Shown here in pieces: positions 6,111-15,912 of a DNA stretch of 25,908 nt. Source of the stretch: an uncultured Clostridia bacterium (GTDB taxonomy: Bacteria; Bacillota; Clostridia; TANB77; CAG-508); assembly GCA_934149155.1 (NCBI GenBank), contig CAKPDZ010000016.1, positions 1 to 25,908 on the forward strand. Direction: 5' to 3'. Position 1 is the stretch's first letter; every line of letters begins with the position of its first letter. The notes beneath the pieces were generated by a model. That model ran no database searches. It was given only the letters and a program-made list of their open reading frames with translations, and was not told the DNA's origin. Both the position numbers and the translations under genes were made by a program.

Positions 6111-6737
6111 ATGGAAAATAAAAAAAAATATATTTTTTTAGGAAAAATAATTGATATTTTAGGAACAATAATATTTTTTGTAATAATAATTTTAGTAGCA
6201 TCATTAATGATTCAAAAAATAGTAATAAAAGAAAAAGTGCCTGATATATTTGGATATAAAATATTACAAGTAATGTCTGGTTCAATGTCAGGAGAATTTG
6301 AAACAGGAGATACAATTTTAATAAAAAAAATAAGAAATGAAAGTGATTTAAAAGAAGGGGATGTTATAACTTATAAAATATCAGAAAATGTATTGGTTAC
6401 ACATAGGATAGTAAATATAACTAAAGTAGGTGAAAAATTAAATTATACTACGAAAGGTGATTCAAATAATATAGAAGATGAAGAGAAAATACAATTTTCT
6501 AGTATTGAGGGAATTTATGTAAAAAAGTTAAAACTAATAGGAAAGTTAATAACTTTTATGCAAAAAACATATGGAATGGTAATTGTATTTGTATTTCCAA
6601 TACTTTTGATTATATGCATTATAAATAATGAAAAAATAAAACAAGATAAAAAGACAAAACGAAGAGAAAAAAGGTTAATTTATGAAATGAAATATACAAA
6701 GGAACAATCTAGAGAGGAGCAAAATGAAAAAAAGTAA
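6111..6737 (+). CDS. sipW: SipW-type signal peptidase I (first copy)
   Basis: This 208-aa membrane protease has two transmembrane anchors, residues about 12-37 and a C-terminal one at about 160-180. It is an ER/archaeal-type (S26B) signal peptidase. The nucleophile is Ser58 in VMSGSMSG. The general base position is His98 in LVTHRIV, where the bacterial LepB type has Lys. TTKGDSNN supplies the conserved Asp region. SipW enzymes process TasA/CalY-type fibre subunits, which are encoded directly downstream. I chose ATG 6111 (MENKKK), preceded by AAGGAAG, over an in-frame ATG at 6054 that lies within the promoter dyad. The last 14 bp overlap the next gene, which indicates translational coupling. 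The basic cytoplasmic tail (KKTKRREKRL) is noticeable. Confidence 0.92.
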   Translation: MENKKKYIFLGKIIDILGTIIFFVIIILVASLMIQKIVIKEKVPDIFGYKILQVMSGSMSGEFETGDTILIKKIRNESDLKEGDVITYKISENVLVTHRIVNITKVGEKLNYTTKGDSNNIEDEEKIQFSSIEGIYVKKLKLIGKLITFMQKTYGMVIVFVFPILLIICIINNEKIKQDKKTKRREKRLIYEMKYTKEQSREEQNEKK

Positions 6738-7320
6738 AATTAAAATACTAATTATATTATTAATTTTATATGTAGAAGTATGTTTATATTTTGTGGCCGG
6801 AACATATTCAAAATATGTAAGTACTTCAGAAGCTGATACAGCTACAAGAATTGCAAAATGGGCAGTTAAATTAGGAAATGTTGATTTGGCTGGAGGCGAA
6901 AAAGACTTTTCGTCAGAATTGATTTTAGAAACAACAAATATGGCAAAAGTAAAATCAGGCACAATTGCACCCAATACAGCTGTAAAAGGTAATTTTACAA
7001 TAGATCCTAATGGAACAGAAGTTGCAATTAAATACAAATTATTATTAGGAGATATATATTATAAAAACCCAAAAACAGGAGAAATTGTTACAAATGATAT
7101 TCCTAATATAAAAGTAACAACAGTAACATCTAATGTAGGAGAATTAGTTGAAAATACAATTGGAACGTATGAAGGAAAAATTGATTTAGATGGAAGTACA
7201 GTTACAATAACAATTGAGGCAGAATGGGAAAGCACAGGTAATGAAATAGATACAAAAATTGGATATACACCATTAAATGTTGTTCTTCCGGTAGTTGTAA
7301 CTGTTGAACAAGATACCTAA
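6724..7320 (+). CDS. TasA/CalY (camelysin)-like surface fibre subunit, operon 1
   Basis: This 198-aa exported protein has a long hydrophobic signal segment (residues 7-25) ending VAGTYSKYVSTSEADTATR, the type processed by SipW. The rest is beta-rich: AKWAVKLGN, then SGTIAPNTAVKGNFTID, and a C-terminal TITIEAEWES segment. The pattern of an alternating beta domain with an IAPNT/PG-type turn recurs in TasA/CalY proteins, which assemble extracellular biofilm fibres or remain on the cell surface. The ATG overlaps the sipW stop by 14 bp and has AGAGGAGC upstream. It is probably the main substrate of the adjacent SipW. Confidence 0.8.
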   Translation: MKKSKIKILIILLILYVEVCLYFVAGTYSKYVSTSEADTATRIAKWAVKLGNVDLAGGEKDFSSELILETTNMAKVKSGTIAPNTAVKGNFTIDPNGTEVAIKYKLLLGDIYYKNPKTGEIVTNDIPNIKVTTVTSNVGELVENTIGTYEGKIDLDGSTVTITIEAEWESTGNEIDTKIGYTPLNVVLPVVVTVEQDT

Positions 7321-7334
7321 GAAGGGAATTTAAA

Positions 7335-7863
7335 ATGAAGAAAAAAAGCAAATTTAAAACGATATTTATATATTATGCTATTGTTATAATTTTATTGATA
7401 TACGGAATAACATTTTCGCAATATAAAATGACTGCAAGAGGAGAGGCTCAAATTAATACATCTAAATTTTCTTTTAAAATGAGTGATGAATTATCGAATG
7501 TAGATTTAGACCTTTCTAGTACAATCACAGAAAATTTGTATTCAAAAGATAAAATAGTACCTCGGAAGTAGTGGAGTAATACAATTAGAGCTGGACTTTT
7601 CAGATATCGAAACAGCTACTAGTTATTTCATATCATTAGACACAGAAAAAACAAAAATGCCTAAAAACATGAAATTATATATAGATAATTCATATAATGT
7701 AGAATTTTCTAAATATACAGGAACCACTGAATTAGGAACAGACAAAATAATAAGAAATATATATTGGAAATGGAATTATACTACAGATGATGAAACAAAT
7801 GAATGGATGAAAAAAGAACTAAAAATAACTTTAGATATAGAAGCTGAACAAAGAACTAATTAA
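7335..7863 (+). pseudogene. TasA/CalY-like gene broken by a one-base frameshift
   Basis: The first frame (7335-7571, 78 aa) starts MKKKSKFKTIFIYYAIVIIL with a signal segment ending GITFSQYKMTARGEAQ, and stops at a premature TAG (7569-7571) just after KIVPRK. The second frame from 7564 reads GSSGVIQLELDFSDIETATS and continues to IEAEQRTN and TAA 7861-7863. Dropping one base near 7563 joins them as KIVPGSSGVIQLEL, the usual TasA/CalY-type turn, giving a product of about 175 aa. The break could be a real mutation, a phase-variation event (no long homopolymer is present, only a CCTCGG context), or a sequencing error. Flanking genes are intact and evenly spaced. Confidence 0.75.
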
Positions 7864-7889
7864 AGTGTGAAAAGAAAGGAAATATAAAA

Positions 7890-8381
7890 ATGAAAAAAAT
7901 ATATATAATAATATTTTTTTTACTAATAATCATGCTTTTGGCTAATATTACATATGCAACTTATATAAATACTATAAACGCTACATATAGTACAATTTCT
8001 GGAGAAATGATTTGTAATATAGATGTTGACAAAAATGATTCTTATATTGTAAATGGTATTCCATATGTAATAGTTACAGTAAAAAATTATGATATAGACA
8101 ATAATATAACATCAGTAGCAGTTGATTATAGTCTAACAATAAAAAATAAAGATGGATATAATGGAAAATATATATGGCAAAAAATAAATAATGCAAATAA
8201 CTCACAATATGACGAAGGAACAAATTTTTATGAAGAACAAGTAACTACAAAGACATATTCATTAGGAAATAAAACTAAAGAGGAACAGAAATTCAAAGTA
8301 TTTATAAAATCTTCTTTAGAAAAATATGAGAATTTAGGGTTTAATATTGAGATTAATTCTATTCAAAAAGATATACAATAG
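7890..8381 (+). CDS. 163-aa exported protein of surface operon 1
   Basis: A signal segment (residues 4-22) ends in ANITYATYINTINATYS, sharing the Tyr-x-x-Tyr pattern of the neighbouring exported proteins. A single beta-rich domain of about 130 residues follows, Asn- and Tyr-rich, with alternating strands such as IPYVIVTVKNYDI and VAVDYSLTI. It has no cysteine motif, sorting signal or second membrane helix, so it is probably released or assembled on the surface. It looks like a distant, small TasA-like or minor fibre subunit, but the match is by architecture and context rather than by clear motifs. AAAGGAAA precedes the ATG, and the gene ends 14 bp before the giant gene. Confidence 0.65.
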   Translation: MKKIYIIIFFLLIIMLLANITYATYINTINATYSTISGEMICNIDVDKNDSYIVNGIPYVIVTVKNYDIDNNITSVAVDYSLTIKNKDGYNGKYIWQKINNANNSQYDEGTNFYEEQVTTKTYSLGNKTKEEQKFKVFIKSSLEKYENLGFNIEINSIQKDIQ

Positions 8382-8395
8382 AAGAAGGGAAAAAT

Positions 8396-11300
8396 ATGAA
8401 ATTAAAAAACAAAATAAAATTTGCAATTGTTTTTACTATGTTACTATTATCAATTATGACAATATCTTATGCTAGATATGTTTTAAATAAATCTGTAGAT
8501 GTAAATGTTTATGCACCACCATTAGATGCAGGAAATTTGAATCTTTTTATCGAAAATACAGAAAATACATATAATGTTACTACAAAAGACCAGAATATTA
8601 CAATATCAAGTAAAGTAACATTAGAAAATAAATATAATATTCAATATACTTCGTATTATGCTTGGACAACTTCTAATAATGCACCAGACAACAGAGAATA
8701 TAAAGAATTTAAATTTAATAATAATGAAAGTGAAATTGTTAGAGAAAATTCTGGAATTGGAACTTATTATTTATGGGTAAAAGTTAAATATATTTCAGAA
8801 ACAGGAGAAGATAAAGAAATAATAAAAACTTCGAAAATGATTACCGTATCATTAGGTGATATAAAAATAACAATAAAAGATGATTCTGAATTTTTAACAG
8901 GTGATGTAATTGCACAAATAACTTATGTTGGAGAATATAAATACAATACAAAAGCAGGATATGGAAAGACTGAAGAAGAAGCTATTGCAAATTCTAAATC
9001 AGATACTGCTAATAGTATAACAATAAAAAGAGAAGAAATAGATACAATATATTACATATACGCTATAGCAGAAAATTTAGAAGGAAATAAAATAACAAGT
9101 ATATTTAAAATAGATAATATAGATAATATAAAACCAATACTAAATGAAGTAACACCAAGTTTTGCAAGAGTAAAAATAAATATAGCAGATAATAAATCAG
9201 GTATAAAAGAATATGATGTTACAACAGAGAATGTCGAACCATCAAAATATGCAAATATATTAGATACATATACTTCTAATTTAGAAACATATATAAATAA
9301 TTTAAAAAGTAATACAACATATTATTTATGGGTAAAAGATGCTGTAGGAAACGTATCATCACAAGAATTCAAAACATTGAATTTGGATTATGAGATAACT
9401 CCAAATTTAAATAAATGGACAAACGACAAAGTAACAGTAAAATTTTGTGATTTAGGAGAAGCTACACTTACATATAATTTTGGAGGAGAAACAAATTATC
9501 CATACAATAATATAACAGGAATTGAAATTTTTGAAAATCTTACTGTAAATTATGTATTACAAGATGGAAGTAATCAAATAAAAGGAAAAATTGATATAAC
9601 TAATATTGACAAAATTGCACCAACAATAAATATTACATCAGATTATGATAAATTAACGATAGAAGGATCTGATATTGGCTCTGGAATAAGTGGCTATTTT
9701 ATAACAAATACAGAAGTTACAGATATTACAAAAGTAGATTTCACAACTGTTCAAAAAACAAATAATTTAATATGTGATGTTACAAAAGATTATTTAGGAA
9801 AAGATTTAGAGTATGATCAAAAATATTATGTATATATAAAAGATGAAGTTGGAAACATATCAATGGGAGAGGTAATTTCTAAAATTGACGTAACAAAGCC
9901 AACATTAGAAATAAAAAATATATCTAGTAAAACAAATTCTATAACTGTTGAGGTTTTAGCAGAAGACACACAATCAGGATTATCAGGAAAATATAAATAT
10001 TATATAGGAACGCAAGAAGGGAAATATAACGATACTCCAATAGAAAATGTGAATACACAATATACCTTTAATAATTTAGAACACAATAAAACATATTATA
10101 TAAAAGTTGAAACTGAAGATATTGCAGGTAGAACATCTTCAGTGCAGACATCAATAAAAACAAATGAATTGTTAATTAATGAGGAAAATTCCGAAATCAC
10201 TTTCAGTAACGCTTTTTGGAGTAATAATAAACAAACAGTAAAATTAAAAACAACAACAAATTATAAAATGAAATATCAAATTGTAAAACCAAATGGAACA
10301 TTGGAAATTTCTAATTCATATTGGAGTGATGCTGTTAATAATGGAACAATAATAACAGGGTTGGAACATGGAGATATTTTATATGTTAAATTATATGATG
10401 GAACAAATAATTCAACTAACTGGGCTACATTTAATGTTATAAATGCAATGAAGGATAAATATCAAACATTAACAGAAGAACAAATGCAAAAAATTATAAT
10501 TGCAGATTTTAATATATTAACATTTTCAGTAAATAAATCTGAAATACAAGTAGCAACATCAAATGATAATGTAGATACACTAACATATAATTATTATACG
10601 AAAAATGCTAAAACAAATACATACGAATTGATGATGACATCAAGTATATATAACGAAAAAGTAATAGTTTCTCAATCTCAAGAATTTCAGGTATATAATA
10701 CCATTTGTGTTGAATTAAGCAATGATGATCAAGGAACATTAACAAAAAGTAAGAATAAAACTACAACAGTAGCAAATGAAGCAATTGGTGCAAATACAAT
10801 AGCAGACAAAAATAGAACATATATTGATAGTGAATTTTTTACAGCAACAGTTCCAAAAGGATTTAAAGTATCTAATAAATCTGCTGAAAATAAGATAGCA
10901 GATGGACTTGTATTACAAGATGATAATAATAATGAATTTGTATGGATACCTGTTCAAAATGCAATTTATAATGAAACAACGACTGAATTATCAACAACAA
11001 AGAATTATACCCCTATGGTAAGACATCAAAAAGGAGATACAAACAGTTTTGAAAAAATATTATATACATTTAACAACATGGTTGGAATTGGAGATATAAC
11101 AAATGCAAATTATAGATTAGGTGGAGAAAAAGATATTGAACCTTCAGTAATTACAGGAAGTTCTAAAGATAAGTACACTTGGAACGTTAGCAGTCCAATT
11201 GGTTCATTATATGATACTATTGAATCAAATTATAAAGAAATGTTAGGATTTGATACTATACATGAATTTGGCAGTTATTTAAATTCAGAATATACTAATA

Positions 11301-14300
11301 TGATAACATCAGTTGATCAAAATGGTGGTTTTTTAATAGGACGATATGAAACAACAATAAGTGCTGAAGGTAAAATTGAATCAAAATTACAAGAAAATAT
11401 TTTAAATGATAGAAATTGGTATGAATTATATAAATTACAAAATAGTAACTTAAGTGAAAATAATATATATTATAATTCAAGAGTTGTAAATGCTTCTATG
11501 ATAACAGGAAGTCAATATGATGCTATGCTAAATTTTGCATTACAAGGTAAAGATAAAAATAAAGTTACAGAAATTGATGCATCTTATGGAAATAAAACAG
11601 GAAATATTGATAAATCTGGAAATTATGAAGATGATAAAATCAATAATATTTATGATTTAATTTCAAATGTTTATGAAGAAACACTAGAATCAAGATCGTA
11701 TTCGTATAGATTATCAAGAGGAGGAGTATATACTGCTAATGTAGTGGGAAAAACATTGATAACAAAAACAGAAAAAATACCAAATGATAAATCAAAAGAA
11801 TATGGTTCAAGAATGGCGTTATATTTACTAGATTCAACAGACGTAACACCACCTACATTTGATGTAGAAATTAATGCTAGTACAAATAGTATAAAAGTAA
11901 ATATAACAAACATAAAGGATGAATCTAATATAGGTAAATATTATTATTCAATATCAAAACCTGGAGATGAAAATTCTTGGAATGATGAAATTATAACAAA
12001 TACAGATTCTTATACTTTTGAAAATTTAAATCAATCAAGACAATATTATATAAGAGTTAGAGTCTCTGATGAAATAGGAAACATAAGTGAATATATCACC
12101 AAATGTATAAATACAAATTCTATGAATATCTCAGATAATGACATATATATTAGTAGTTTTTATGGAACAAATCCAAATTGTGTAGCAATACTTGATATGG
12201 AAAAAACTTATGAAAGTGCTGGATATAAAATAAAATACAAGGTGTTAGAAAGTGAAAAAGAGTTAGATGATACATCAAACTTTGATTCAAGCACTTGGAA
12301 TATAGGAAATACAATTAATAATTTGTCTGATACAAATATAATACTTGCAAAACTTATGGATAGTAATGGAAATGAACAAGATAATTATTTTGTATTTTAT
12401 TTAGATGGATATTCTGAAGAATTTTCAAATATATATTCAAAAACACAAAAATATATAGACACAGATGGTAATGTGGCATATATTCCAGCAGGATTTAGTG
12501 TAGGAGTTTCCGGAAGAATAAATACAATAGAAAAAGGGTTAGTAATACAAGATGAAAATGGAAATCAATTTGTATGGGTTCCAGTAGATAATGCAATTAA
12601 GAATTCTTCTACCAATATAACAGAACAATATACACCTATGGCAATGAATCAAACAGGAAAAAATAGCAAATATTATGAAGGGATTTTTTATTTAATATCA
12701 AATGAAGGAAAATTTTCATATAATTTAGCACAAAAAATTGGTTCAAATGGCTATAGAGAACCATCATTAGTAACAATTAATGTTAATGGATCTAATATTT
12801 ATACATGGGATATAGAAAATTCCATAATTAAGACTGAAAATAGAGATACAAGTAAAATGTTTTATAAGACAAGTTCAAGATACAATTCAGCAGAAGAATT
12901 TGGAAAATATATTAATGAAGAATATTATAATATGATAAACTCTGTAGATAAATATGGTGGTTTTTATATTGCAAGATATGAAACAAGTAAAACTGGAACA
13001 GATAAAACTGGTGTAGTTATTAGTTCAGTTGCGGATAAAACTCCTTATGCAAGTGATACTTGGTATTATATGCACTATTATCATGATAGTAATAGGTACT
13101 CATTTAATCCATATTACAATTCAAAAAGTGTTGTATCAAGTATGCTATGGAATTCTCAATATAGTGCAATAGTAAATTGGATAAATAAAGGAAATAATAA
13201 AAAAATATTAACAGATACCAATATAGGATATCATGAAAAAGTTGCAAATACAGGAAAAACAGAAGGGGATATTGTAAATAACATTTTTGATTTATCAGGA
13301 AATATTGCAGAAACATGTATGGGAGTAATTTCAAATTCTTCAAAAATAACAAGAGGAGGAAATTACGCACAAAAAGGAGGAAATATTGTTGCATACAAAA
13401 AACAAGATGCAGGAACAGCTAGTATATATCAAGGAACAAGAATGTCACTTTACATTATAGATGAGAATGATGATGTAGCACCATATTTATCTGAAAGAGA
13501 AGACGGAATAGATAAAGATGGAAATAAAAAATATATTGAACCATATGCAAAATCTAATTCTATCGATGTAAAAGTTACAGCATATGATCCTGATAATACA
13601 AATGGTACAACGGGTTCTGGAATAGCAAAATATGTATATAGCATAAGTAGTACAACAGACGAAAATGGAAAATATATTAATTATAAAGATTACATAAGCT
13701 ATGGAAACACATATACTTATGAAAATTTAATACAAGGTACAACATATGATACGAAAATTACAGTATATGATCATAGTGGAAAATCTACACAGACAGATTT
13801 AGGAACAACAATGACAACTCAATATAAAATAGAAAAGTCAACAGTTTTTATAGATGCAATATATGGAACCAATGGAAATGGAACTATATATCTGGATTTT
13901 GACGAAACCTTTGAAGAAAAAAATAGATATTATATAGAATATCAAATTGGAAAAAATGGAGCAAATTATAATGAAAATGGAAAATGGCTAAAAACAGAGT
14001 TGAAAAATCCCCAAACAGGTGTACAAATAAATGGATTATCAATAGGTGATGTTATATATGCCAGAGTAACAGATGGAAAAAATATTTTTGAAATTAATGA
14101 TGGTATAAATAACATAGGAACGTCAATATATACTTTTAATATAACAGAATTAGAAGATTATTCTAAAACTTATGAAACAAAAACAAAATATTTAGATTCA
14201 AATGAAGAAACAGCAATAATACCTACTGGGTTTGCGGTGAATAATTTGCATAATGAAATAAAAGATGGTTTAGTAATAAAAAGAATGAAAGATAACAATG

Positions 14301-15238
14301 GGAACGCTATAATAGATGGTGATGAATTTGTTTGGGTACCAGTAAAAAATGCCATATATGATGATAAGAAAAAAGATGAATTAGCAAGTAGTTCTAACCC
14401 AGAAGGAATATACAAACCTATGGCAAGAAAACAAGGAAATTATAAAACGACAGATCCTAATTATTATGAAGGAATTCTATATGATTATTCAGTAAATTAT
14501 ACAACAAAATCTTATGTAAAATCAACCGAAAGTGTATTAGGAAATACTACTAAAAATAGAGAAGTAAGTTTGATTACAGGAAATAATACACAACTAGGAT
14601 GGAAATATATAAAAGGTGGAGGAACATTATACGATGCATCTGAAGCATATTATAAAAATATATTAAAATTTAATTCTGTAAACGAATTTGGAGAATATAT
14701 GAATAATAGTTATACTACTATGATAAATTCAGTTAGCCAATATGGTGGATTTTGGATAGCAAGATATGAAACTTCAACATCAACCAAAGGAGAGATACAA
14801 TCAACTAGTGGAAAAAAAGCAGTAACAACTTCTTGGTATAATATGTATTATTGCCAAGAAAGTGAAATAAATAAAGATAATCCATATCATAATAATACAG
14901 ATGTGGCATCAACAATGATTTTTGGTAGTCAGTGGGATGCAATGCTTAACTGGATGATTACAGGAAATGAAGGAGACAAAATATTTAAAGTAATAGGAAA
15001 TCACGAAGGAGTTGTTGCTACAACTGGAAAATACGGAAGTGATTATATCAATAATATATTTGATACAAGCTCAAATGTTAGAGATGTAACACAAGAAGCA
15101 GACAATATCATGTATAGAGTATATAGAGGAGGAACATATGGTATGAATGGTAATACATTATCTAGTGATAGATCTATTAGTGCAACAACAACTCCATCAG
15201 GAATAATGGGAACTAGATTTACACTTTATATAAAATAA
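8396..15238 (+). CDS. 2,280-aa secreted giant with three FN3/Ig-FGE (C-type-lectin-fold) units
   Basis: The signal segment (residues 8-24) ends ISYARYVLNKS, a SipW-type end. Residues about 45-500 are successive Ig/FN3-like beta domains, recognisable by repeats of Y-Y-x-x-V/I-K-D-x-V-G-N-x-S. Then come three tandem units, each an FN3 domain, an Ig-like domain and a formylglycine-generating-enzyme-like module (SUMF1/FGE-sulfatase, C-type lectin fold). The modules carry P-x-G-F, then EFVW(I/V)PV at 847, 1391 (QFVWVPV) and 1977; a GGF..(G/A)RYET segment; N-N-I-(Y/F)-D...N; RGG at 1108, 1653 and 2244; and an end like GTRFTLYI. The spacing from FVW to RGG is nearly constant (261-267). I see no catalytic Cys pattern, so these are probably binding or structural modules. 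There is no LPxTG or C-terminal anchor, so it is probably retained through the TasA-like fibre. The family boundary and ligand are unknown. Confidence 0.85.
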   Translation: MKLKNKIKFAIVFTMLLLSIMTISYARYVLNKSVDVNVYAPPLDAGNLNLFIENTENTYNVTTKDQNITISSKVTLENKYNIQYTSYYAWTTSNNAPDNREYKEFKFNNNESEIVRENSGIGTYYLWVKVKYISETGEDKEIIKTSKMITVSLGDIKITIKDDSEFLTGDVIAQITYVGEYKYNTKAGYGKTEEEAIANSKSDTANSITIKREEIDTIYYIYAIAENLEGNKITSIFKIDNIDNIKPILNEVTPSFARVKINIADNKSGIKEYDVTTENVEPSKYANILDTYTSNLETYINNLKSNTTYYLWVKDAVGNVSSQEFKTLNLDYEITPNLNKWTNDKVTVKFCDLGEATLTYNFGGETNYPYNNITGIEIFENLTVNYVLQDGSNQIKGKIDITNIDKIAPTINITSDYDKLTIEGSDIGSGISGYFITNTEVTDITKVDFTTVQKTNNLICDVTKDYLGKDLEYDQKYYVYIKDEVGNISMGEVISKIDVTKPTLEIKNISSKTNSITVEVLAEDTQSGLSGKYKYYIGTQEGKYNDTPIENVNTQYTFNNLEHNKTYYIKVETEDIAGRTSSVQTSIKTNELLINEENSEITFSNAFWSNNKQTVKLKTTTNYKMKYQIVKPNGTLEISNSYWSDAVNNGTIITGLEHGDILYVKLYDGTNNSTNWATFNVINAMKDKYQTLTEEQMQKIIIADFNILTFSVNKSEIQVATSNDNVDTLTYNYYTKNAKTNTYELMMTSSIYNEKVIVSQSQEFQVYNTICVELSNDDQGTLTKSKNKTTTVANEAIGANTIADKNRTYIDSEFFTATVPKGFKVSNKSAENKIADGLVLQDDNNNEFVWIPVQNAIYNETTTELSTTKNYTPMVRHQKGDTNSFEKILYTFNNMVGIGDITNANYRLGGEKDIEPSVITGSSKDKYTWNVSSPIGSLYDTIESNYKEMLGFDTIHEFGSYLNSEYTNMITSVDQNGGFLIGRYETTISAEGKIESKLQENILNDRNWYELYKLQNSNLSENNIYYNSRVVNASMITGSQYDAMLNFALQGKDKNKVTEIDASYGNKTGNIDKSGNYEDDKINNIYDLISNVYEETLESRSYSYRLSRGGVYTANVVGKTLITKTEKIPNDKSKEYGSRMALYLLDSTDVTPPTFDVEINASTNSIKVNITNIKDESNIGKYYYSISKPGDENSWNDEIITNTDSYTFENLNQSRQYYIRVRVSDEIGNISEYITKCINTNSMNISDNDIYISSFYGTNPNCVAILDMEKTYESAGYKIKYKVLESEKELDDTSNFDSSTWNIGNTINNLSDTNIILAKLMDSNGNEQDNYFVFYLDGYSEEFSNIYSKTQKYIDTDGNVAYIPAGFSVGVSGRINTIEKGLVIQDENGNQFVWVPVDNAIKNSSTNITEQYTPMAMNQTGKNSKYYEGIFYLISNEGKFSYNLAQKIGSNGYREPSLVTINVNGSNIYTWDIENSIIKTENRDTSKMFYKTSSRYNSAEEFGKYINEEYYNMINSVDKYGGFYIARYETSKTGTDKTGVVISSVADKTPYASDTWYYMHYYHDSNRYSFNPYYNSKSVVSSMLWNSQYSAIVNWINKGNNKKILTDTNIGYHEKVANTGKTEGDIVNNIFDLSGNIAETCMGVISNSSKITRGGNYAQKGGNIVAYKKQDAGTASIYQGTRMSLYIIDENDDVAPYLSEREDGIDKDGNKKYIEPYAKSNSIDVKVTAYDPDNTNGTTGSGIAKYVYSISSTTDENGKYINYKDYISYGNTYTYENLIQGTTYDTKITVYDHSGKSTQTDLGTTMTTQYKIEKSTVFIDAIYGTNGNGTIYLDFDETFEEKNRYYIEYQIGKNGANYNENGKWLKTELKNPQTGVQINGLSIGDVIYARVTDGKNIFEINDGINNIGTSIYTFNITELEDYSKTYETKTKYLDSNEETAIIPTGFAVNNLHNEIKDGLVIKRMKDNNGNAIIDGDEFVWVPVKNAIYDDKKKDELASSSNPEGIYKPMARKQGNYKTTDPNYYEGILYDYSVNYTTKSYVKSTESVLGNTTKNREVSLITGNNTQLGWKYIKGGGTLYDASEAYYKNILKFNSVNEFGEYMNNSYTTMINSVSQYGGFWIARYETSTSTKGEIQSTSGKKAVTTSWYNMYYCQESEINKDNPYHNNTDVASTMIFGSQWDAMLNWMITGNEGDKIFKVIGNHEGVVATTGKYGSDYINNIFDTSSNVRDVTQEADNIMYRVYRGGTYGMNGNTLSSDRSISATTTPSGIMGTRFTLYIK

Positions 15239-15262
15239 ATGTATTAATAAGGGAGAAAAAGA

Positions 15263-15769
15263 ATGAGAGGAAAAAGACAGAAAAATGAAAAACAAAATAA
15301 TCGTAAATTCATTATTGCTGGAATTATTTTAATTTGCGTAATTGTAATTTTTATAGTAAGTGCAAAAAAACAAAACAACAATAAAGCCGAAGAAGCTAAA
15401 GAAAATAATGAAGGAATTTCTTTGTATAATACAACTATAAGTGAATATGTTAAGGAAACAGAAAATGGAATAAAATTAAATACAAGCACTTTTGTGAATT
15501 CAGATAAAATTCTTGATAATTTAACAATTACAAATATACAATTAACTTATAGTTCTGGAGTTACAAGTTTAACTGCAAATGTAACAAATACCTCTAATAA
15601 TGAAATACCAATTACAACAATAACAACTATACTTAAAGATGAGAATAAAAAAGAAATTTGCAAAGCAAAAGGTGTTGTAAAAGCATTAGGCGTTGGAGAA
15701 ACAGGAAGAATAAATATTTCTATGTCAGGAAATTTTATAACAGCATATGATATAGAATTTTCTAAATAA
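15263..15769 (+). CDS. Membrane-anchored FxLYD-like domain protein
   Basis: This 168-aa protein has a basic cytoplasmic start, one transmembrane helix (about residues 16-34), then a charged linker and an extracellular beta domain. Segments such as LTITNIQLTYSSGVTSLTAN, a VTNTSNNEIPITTITTIL stretch and VKALGVGETGRINIS resemble FxLYD-type domains, which often sit on short surface anchors. It follows the giant gene by 24 bp after GGGAGAAA and is the last gene of the operon. It may tether or cap the surface structure, but no partner is proven. Confidence 0.65.
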   Translation: MRGKRQKNEKQNNRKFIIAGIILICVIVIFIVSAKKQNNNKAEEAKENNEGISLYNTTISEYVKETENGIKLNTSTFVNSDKILDNLTITNIQLTYSSGVTSLTANVTNTSNNEIPITTITTILKDENKKEICKAKGVVKALGVGETGRINISMSGNFITAYDIEFSK

Positions 15770-15822
15770 ATTATATTTAAATGATATTAGTAAGCATTAC
15801 TTGAAATAATTATTCATATTTC

Positions 15823-15851
15823 TTTACTTATCACTGCTAAAATGATATAAT
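15823..15851 (+). promoter_or_regulatory. Promoter of hisS
   Basis: TTTACT (15823-15828), a 17-bp spacer and TATAAT (15846-15851) lie 61 bp upstream of the hisS start. The leader is too short for a T-box riboswitch and none is visible. Confidence 0.6.
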
Positions 15852-15912
15852 AGTTCTATCATGAGTAGAAGAATTTGCAAAGTTTTAGACTTGAGGAAGG
15901 AAGAAAATAAAT

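Noticed and set aside
8396..15238. Several minus-strand ORFs of 60-96 codons inside the giant gene
   Set aside because: They are antisense to a clear coding frame, are rich in Leu/Phe/Tyr as mirrors of AT-rich codons, and lack ribosome binding sites.
13300..15238. Diversity-generating retroelement target in the C-terminal FGE-like module
   Set aside because: The C-type-lectin-like fold invites the idea, but no reverse transcriptase, template repeat or adenine-biased variable repeat is visible in the window.
15851..15912. T-box riboswitch ahead of hisS
   Set aside because: The leader is only about 60 nt and lacks the conserved T-box sequence and antiterminator.
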